Positions 25,801 to 34,800 of a DNA stretch of 64,000 bases are shown here, in pieces (the stretch's first letter is position 1; each line of letters begins with the position of its first letter). The notes under the pieces were generated by a model. The model did not search any database. It saw nothing but the letters and a program-made list of their open reading frames with translations, and was not told the origin of the DNA. The position numbers and the translations under genes were made by a program. Origin of the DNA: Cavia porcellus (taxonomy: Eukaryota; Chordata; Mammalia; Rodentia; Caviidae); contig NW_026947484.1 in NCBI RefSeq assembly GCF_034190915.1, positions 71,689,482-71,753,481 on the forward strand, written 5' to 3'.

Positions 25801-28800
25801 TTATCATACTTGGCAGGAAGATGTGGTTCTATTTGAGTCGAGTGAGTAGAGACCAACAATGCTGCTTAAGGCCTTACAGGGTACAGGAGACTCTCAAGAC
25901 AAAGAAGCACCTGGCCCAGCTTGCCTATAGGGCTATCAGGGATAGATTGTGCTCTGAAGACTAGGAAGTAACATGGCAACTCATGGTTCCATCCTAAATA
26001 TTATACACTGTTCCATGTTAATTATTTGAAGGCAAACTATTCTTGTTCAGTTGGTTAAGGAAAAGTAATCAATCGTCCAACATTTTGTGAACATCATTGC
26101 CAGCTAAACTCTGAGAAGCACTGAGACAGGTTCAAAGCACCACCAAAAAGAACAAGGAACATGTGTTCCTTGACTTCCGGGAGTTCACCTCCTAGGTAAC
26201 TTAGACAACTGTCTTGAGTTTTCCTGTTCATCCTAAGTATCCAAGTAGCATGATCTCAATATTAACATACTGTCAAAAACAGGCAAACCCTAAAATACCT
26301 GACAAATGAAGCCATAATTTGCTTTAGTTGAATTATATTTTATATTTCTTTGTAAGTTTAATAATTATATATAAGTAGTTTCTAGATTTATATTTACCAA
26401 ATTGTCAAATGTATGCCAAAATTATGTTCAATTTACCATTGATCTCACATTTTGAAAAAAATTGGATTCTAAATTATGTGTTGTGGTTATCTCTCTAATA
26501 TTTATCGGTCTACTTACTTGACATGAAAATATGGAACTTTTTAAAAATTGATAGAAAAATAAGAGTGAAAAATATGTAACATAACTAACACTGAACAGTG
26601 TTTGGGCAGTACTTTCCTCCACTAGTGAGTCTGGACAATGCAATCATTTTCCATCAAGTTTAGAGATATTATTTTTAAGAGGAATAAATAAAGGATAAGA
26701 TTCTAAAATAGGTGCTTGAGGGAACTGGGCTTTATCATATAGCTGTGAAGATTCAGTGCTTGTCACTTCAGTTATGCAGAAGATAATTGTCAAAATTATT
26801 TCTTTAAAACACATAATTTTAAAGAATGTTGATATTTTTCCTGATTTTGAAGACTACAGTATCAAAATCTATATAATGAAGTTTGGATGTTTGTTGGAGC
26901 AGTTTCATATATATTTGTCTGACACTATTTCTCCATCTACAAATGGAAAGGGTTACTATACACTGAAATAAGAGAATTCATACAAAGCAGGCTGGCTGTG
27001 GGAGTGAGATATGTAATCTCAGCATTTGGAAGGCTGTGATAGATAAATACTGTGAGGTCAATGCCAACATTGGCTACTTAGTGAGTTCAGTACCAAACTG
27101 AACTACATAGCATACATGCCTCGACTCAAAAAAAAACTCTATATAATGAACCTGTCAGAGCACTTGCTTCAAGGTATAGTGTATCCTCAAATGTCTATTA
27201 AGTAAATGAAAATTTCATGTCTCTATTATGTATACATAAATACAACTGACTTTATATGTATCTATTGACATTACTCTTCTTCATGTATGGTTTCGAAATA
27301 ATTTGAGGGGCATGTCTGTGTCTTTTTGTGAATTTACTTTTTGTCCAATCTATTGGTTTCCAGCCCATCAAGCTAAAGGAATCAAGCACTTTGTACATTC
27401 AGTCTAACTGAACTATATGCTCTGAGCATTCACAACTGTGTCATGACTTTGTTCTATTTCATGGACGAGCCCACGAGCCAGGGAGTCATCTCATAGTGAA
27501 GAGCTCCTCGACTATGCAATCATTGTTGAACAGTGCCTGAGCTCAAAATGAAAGCCAAGTTTATCCTTGGTTAGTCTGTGATTTTTGCAGCAAGTTTGTA
27601 TTTCTGTGAGATGAAACTAATCAGGATGAATTGAACGTGTTCCCAAGTATACATAAAATTTGTTGTCACCCGCCCCATACTCTAATGCACTGCTCCTCAG
27701 GCTTTCTTGAGATCAAACAACAATTTCGAAGGTGTGAGGTGCTGAGGCTGAGAAACCCACTTGCTATACAGGGATTCCAGAGCCACTGATTCTAGGAGCA
27801 CATGATCAGTAGCATGCTCTCAGATATACAATCCTGAATGTTCAGAAGTCATTGATTACATGAGGTTTCTGATAGATAAATCTTTTCAGGCTATTCCTGC
27901 AAGCTATATTCAGGGATTGACTTTTCACCAGGTACTCTCTCAGGTCACAAACAGACAGGTGTTATGACTTGTGAAACATATCTTAAAATTTTTTTAAAAA
28001 TGTGAATTTTTAGATCATAGTCCACTTAATACACTGGAATAAGCTAGAGGAGCTTTGCACACATAAACATGTATCCTTATAATTCTTAGAAATACTAGAC
28101 TGTCTTAACCAGATTGAGGTCATCTAACACCATCCCTTAGCCTGATTTTCTTAATTAGAAAGTAACAGCAAAAGTATGTCTTCTTCCAAGCCAACAGTAC
28201 AACTTTAATCTGTTGGCAATTAAGAGTTATTCTTTGAGGGTTAGATAGCCCAAGGAGTAGCGTGCAGTGAAAAACCTTGATCAATATTACACTGAAAACT
28301 TCTAAATTACACAAAATAGCTTCTGATTGCAGATATCAGTTAATCTAGGTAGATATGAGATCTCAGCTGAGTACAGCAAGAAATAACTTAATGAAACATT
28401 TTTCTAGGGCTTCAAAATTAGCAGAACATTTAAAAATCAAAGATAAAGAATGCAACTTCTTAGGTAGTGAGAGGAAATAAGTTGAGCTGCCATGGGCTTC
28501 CCTCCTCCTCCTGGGTCTCTTGTTTGCTTTTTAATCTTTTAACCCAATCACACACGGCATAGGCAGGCTTCACCAATGATGAAATCTTTCAATCTGTAAT
28601 TCTGTGAACTGAGATAACAGATAGGCATCTTCTCCCTTTCATGGAGAAGAGACAAGCTTCCCTGATATTCCCAACCAGAACCCTGAGCTCTCTTTTTCCT
28701 TTGAGATGTATTATTTTTTTAGAATATTTATTAGAATAATGCTTGGCATATATATATATATGTGACCCACTTAACAAAGTAGGAAAATGATAACTGGAGT

Positions 28801-31800
28801 TGACCAGCTGAATCCAACCTACACAGTAGGACCCAGGAGGATGCCCCAACTCTTCTCAGAATGTGGTGTTAACAATGTAGAGGAAGCCAACAGAGTCTAA
28901 TCAGGATTGGGAGATGCAAATGAAGGCATCATAGGAGCCTTAAAGAGCAAAACCTCCAGCTCCCGACTCCCATGTCTAATTAAATCAAAGTCAGACTCTC
29001 TCTTTTGCTTTCACTCCCATTATTTCAGTTAGGACTATGGTGTCCAGCAAGTGTGTACTATCCCAAACTCCTTTTCATCCAGAGTGAATCATGACGTTTG
29101 TGAGAAAGGATCATATATGCTCATAGTGCCTGTATTCTTATGAACATGTAGACACTAAGTATAAATGTCACCAAAATTTCTTTCCTGAAAATGCATTAAA
29201 CATACTGAAGCAATGATTCTGAGCTTCTATCTGCCGTTTTGGTTCAATATTAAATTCAAAGGCAGTGTCATAGAATATTGAACCCTTATTAATAGCCTCA
29301 GCAATGCATTAACCTTGTAAATTGCTCATGCTTTCTCCTATGCTATCTGGAAACAGATTGACAAGGAACAGTACAATAAAATTCTGGACCTCATCGAGAG
29401 TGGGAAGAAACAAGGGGCCAAGCTGGAGTGTGGCGGAGGCCCCTGGGGGAACAAAGGCTACTTCATCCAGCCCACTGTGTTCTCCAATGTGACAGACGAG
29501 ATGCGCATCGCCAAAGAGGAGGTAAAGGCTCCTTCCCTCTGCTGCCTGCCTTGACCGTTTTTTCTGTGTGTGTGTGTGTGGGGGGCTGTCTGTTCACTTG
29601 AAAGCACCAGATCTTGGGCATCTTTCACAGCAATGTTACCCTTTATTTCTGCTATTAAAAAGCTTTAAGTTAAATGTGACTAAGACTAAAACTTGGATGG
29701 AACCCACAGGTCCTGCTACAAGTTTCCAGCCAAACTTAGGCCAGGAGACTCATCCATCTTAAGGAGTTTCCCTCCGAGCTATAAAGTCATGGAAGACTCC
29801 TGTCATCTGTGAGAGCATGAATATAAGTGGGAGGGCGTGTTCCGTGATGAGCATCAGACATGGAAAGATCAATACTGAATGATTCCCAGTTGTGAGGAGA
29901 AAATGAAAGAGTCAGACTCAAAGAGGCAGAGCGTGGGATGGGGGTCACCAATGCTTTGTGGGGGACTGGGCATGAGGATCCACAAGATGCTGGGGAAAGG
30001 ACACAGAGCTGCACTCACCTAGAAGCAGTAAGTTCAAGAATCTGCTTTACAGTGTGTGGACCACAGTAGCAATGGGTCACGTGTGTTCTCATGACCAAAA
30101 TAAATACTGAAACCCTACCTGTGGGGCCAGTTTTTCAACATCAGAGCCATCCATGCATGTGAAAATAACATTCATGTATACCTCTCACAGAGGCCTACAG
30201 CCCCAGATCCTTCAGTGATGAGAAGCTGTAGTTTATGTATACAAATATGAAAATAGGATATTCGTTGTTGCATATATATGTATACACTTTATGTGACTGG
30301 TTCTTGTGTACTCACAGTGACAATATGCTTTACTGATAATACCGTAAGTAAAGTTATTAAAATACAGTACACATAAAAACATCTAGAAGCAAGAGCACAT
30401 GAAGGATGGGGAATGTGGAACAGATGAATAGTTACAGTTCTACATATAGCACATGTCCTTATTATACAGATAGCATATATATACACACACACACGTATAT
30501 ATATTACAACATATGTTACACACTACAGCTAAATATTTGGTGAGCACCAACTAAGCATCAAGGAAACTGTTTTCCAGGGATGTGACGTATAACTAGGACA
30601 AGCCGTCTTCTTCTTAGGAGTGGTAAACAGTCTGCCTCACACCCAGTGAGGGTTTTCCATGACACAGAGAGGGATGCCCCTCTGACTATGAAAGTGTTGT
30701 ACCACACCCCACAATGAGGAAATACAGCTCAAAATACTCATCATAATCCTTCCAGTCACTTGTCCTCCCCATCCATGCTGTGACAGAGAATCTGAGGTCA
30801 TGTTCTTTCCCCTCAAAATATCTTCAAACCAAAACAAAAGCATTCATTCAGCCTTGCAAGGTGATGCAATAAATAGGAAAAACAAAACCAAAAGTCAATG
30901 TATTTTTGAATGATCAAACATGACTAGTTTTTCCATATCAACCAGTGTTCAATTGAATTATAATGTTTTTATTATTGAGAGAGTCTTGTCTGATTAGAGC
31001 TGTGATTCTTGCATATCTTGATTAATAACAGATAAAAATGTCTAAGGGCAAATATATTCTATCAGGTTAAACTTACTGTGCATCTATAATGTGTGTAGAA
31101 TAGTTAGCCTGCCACTTCAAAGCGGCAGCCTGGAGCCATGCGCTGTGTTGAATTAAAATAATCCAAAAATGAGCACACTTATTGCAATAGCTACCCTGTT
31201 ATAGATCACAGTGTGGTGAGTAGATTTACGACCCTGGGTCTCACGGGCAGACTCTCCTGAATGGTGATCCCTGTCCCTGTGCTGTGTAAATCATTGCTGA
31301 ACATAAGAAAGACCATTCAACACTCCTGACACTTCAGTCAATGACTGGGTGACATTTAAAACATGAATCTTATCATGAAACATTGTCTATTCCAGTGAGC
31401 ATCGCTTTCAGAACTTGTTGTTATTGTTGTAGGAACTTGGAAGATGAAGAAAACTAGAGAGAAAATGTAAAATGTTTCTAAAAAATTTCTCAAGTTAGTC
31501 ATTTGATGCCCAGTCAAAAATTCTCAGAAGCTTAATTCCAACATCTAGAAAATAAACACTGTTTTATTTATCTGTACCCTGCTTGACTCCAAAGAGAATG
31601 TGTCTCTTGGACATGGTCCATTTTCATCTGTCATTTTTGCAGCCTCTATTCTGATTCTTACACACAGATCTGAGATGAAAAATAAACTTTACCCAATTCA
31701 GAACAGTGTGTAGGCTCGCACACATACACACACACGCACGCACACACTATACTGTACATCACACTGTCCTTAAACTATTTGATTTTATCTTATTTTATTT

Positions 31801-34800
31801 TATTTCGTTCCTTCTTGGGGTGTAGATATTCGGACCAGTGCAACAAATCATGAAGTTTAAGACCTTAGATGAAGTGATCAAGAGAGCAAACAACACTACC
31901 TACGGCTTAGCAGCAGGAATCTTCACCAAAGACCTGGACAAAGCAGTGACCGTCTCCTCAGCTCTGCAGGCAGGAACAGTGTGGTGAGTTACATGATCAG
32001 GAACGATCTGTCCCTTTTTAGAGGTAGCCGTATCCAGAGATTGCCTGAAACTTTTCATTTAATGTTACATGGCCTTCTAGGGAAACAGCAAAAACAAAAA
32101 CCAAAGCATCTCTCCTAAAAAGACCTAAATGTCAAACTGGATAAAATTTTGAGGAACAATTTCCTTAACTTTTTCCTTAACTTTTTCTTGCCTTTGTGAC
32201 TGCAAACCAATATTCTTATGGATGTTTTACTTATATAATATAAGCATCACTATGTAGTTTCTAGCATTGTGCAGTGTGCAAGGAAAATGGAATAAAATTT
32301 GCTGTCTTAAATGGTTTCACTTAGTCGAGATAACACATTGCAATATTTAATTCGTATTAAATACGAAGACTCTCACTATAGAATCTTTCCAGATGTCTAA
32401 AGAACATACTTTAGAAAAATGGGTTGGATTTTTAGAAACATCTCTTTCATCTTTGAGCTTTTTTGTTTCTTCCATTTTGTACTAATGTAAGAATACAAAT
32501 TCCAAGGCCATTCCTCTGAAACTCTTGCATCCTCTGAGGAGTGCCCAGCCCTTAGCTTGCTTCCTCAGTACTTTCTGTCTATAAAACCTCCCTTTGTTCC
32601 CTCATTCCTGACAACAGCACAAAATTACTTTCCTTTGTACACAAATTTCAGTTTAGAAAGAAAGACAACCATTGAATTCCAGAGTTGCTGGAGTTTTACC
32701 AGTAGTTTCAAAATAGAGTCTGAGTTTTCAATTTAAAGAACAATTAGCAAAAATTTAAAACTTAAAAAAAAAAAGAACAGTGCAACAAAGTAGAAAAACA
32801 AACTTTCCTTTAAGAGTGCAAATTTATGGAAGGAACTATTCTTTCCTTATGAGAGACATTAAAAAGGACTGTGTGACACAGTGCTAATATGAAACTTGGG
32901 AATTTGGAGAGGAAGTATTTTAGCTGAGAAAATGCCTGAAGATCATTTCAAAATCAAAGTAAATCTTTCAAACACAATCCAATAAATTTACTTGGAGGTT
33001 GCTATTTCATCTACCTATTTTTACAGCATGGAAGGAAGGAAAATTATTAAACCAGAATGTTTTTCTCTTTTAATTTTTCTTTGTTTCATTTAATTGTTTG
33101 TTTTGTTTCTGTTTCTGTTTCTGTTTCTGTTTCTGTTTCTGTTTCTGTTTTGCTATCTGTGTGTAATGCTAATCATGTAGATAATGCACTTGAGCTATTA
33201 ACTTTGGCCAACAGAAAATTCAAAGCTGAAGAAATTCACTTCTGAAGCACTGCTAAATGACTACCTAAATGAACTATGCACACACATATTTTATTTGTTT
33301 CTAGGTGCTATGTGTTTATATGTATATATCCATATATTTTCTGCATTAGTATTCATAATGCCTCTTTAAATACCTCAATGAATGTTATATTAAAATGAAT
33401 GAATTTTTTAAAAGAATTTTCTGGTTTTCTAAATTTAGCAAATAGGAATACTTCATGGGTTATAAATTTCATTTCTTTATTTCTGCCTATAGGGTAAATT
33501 GCTATGGTGCAGGAGGTGCTCAGTGTCCCTTTGGTGGATACAAAATGTCTGGAAATGGACGAGAACTGTAAGAAAAACTTTCTATTATGACAAATTTTTA
33601 CTTTCATAAAAACTATTGTCACTCCAGGGAGTTAATCCATGTTCACTATCACAGATACAACCTTGCTTTGTTCTTTTTGAAGACACATAAAAAGCTTGTT
33701 TAATGCTGTATTAATCTGTAAATACAGATAGGCATTAGCAGAAGGGAAGTATAATTTTCTAGGCTTCCACTATTCATAAGGAACTATATGGAGCACTTGA
33801 CTTTGGCACATACATATGAAGGTAAGATGCGCAAAAGATATTTCCAGAAAAAGGTAGGAATTAAATTTATGACTGTAAGAAGCATGTAAATATAAGAACC
33901 TTCCATTTGAATATACTTCTTAAATAAATAAATTATATGCCGTATCCAAAATAATTTCACTTTTAAGATGAATGGTTATTGTGTATTAAAATATTATTAA
34001 TACAAACTCTAAAATTTTAAATTATCTCAATGAGTTAGTTTTTAAAATTAATATATAACCCTACCAATAAATTTGACTTATGAGACATGTGTTGCAGTTG
34101 TGCTTAAACTCAGAATATTTACACTTAAATGAATTTATGAGCTTTTAGTTCATTTTAAAACAAAGATATTTAGAATTTTTAATATACTTATGCATCTGTA
34201 TGCACAAGAAGTATGGCACTTTATTGAGCTATTTTGTTCAATCACATTTACCAAATTTATTCATTATATTTTCCATTTCATAATAAAAAATAAGAAACAA
34301 GATGCATTACAAACTATAGAATCAAACATGATAAACCTTCCGGTTTCATTAGCAACAAGTATAATGAACCTCAGCTTCAAAGACCATGATTGTGTTAATA
34401 TAGCCACAAGCATTGTCCCTTACCTTAGTAAAATTACAATGAAATAGACACTTATAAGGGAGCATGGAAATGGGGTAGTGGTAGGATGACCCATGCGCAT
34501 TCTCAGTGTACACCCATTACATGCTTGCCATGGATAAGTTCTAAGAGTCCTCAACAAATGAAACTGTTTCCCATCTGCAACTATGGTGGCAGAAGTAATA
34601 TATAAAAAAGATATAGTTCAAGTGGTCAGGGATTGAGCTCAGCAGCAAAAGAACCTGCCTAGCAAGTGTGAGGTTGTGAGTTCAATCCCAGATACAAAAA
34701 AAAAAACCAAAAAGGTGTAGTTCAAAAAGGTGAGAATCCACACCTCACAAAGTCAGGGACATAGGATTTTAAAGAAAAGTTATAATCCAGATTAAGATAT

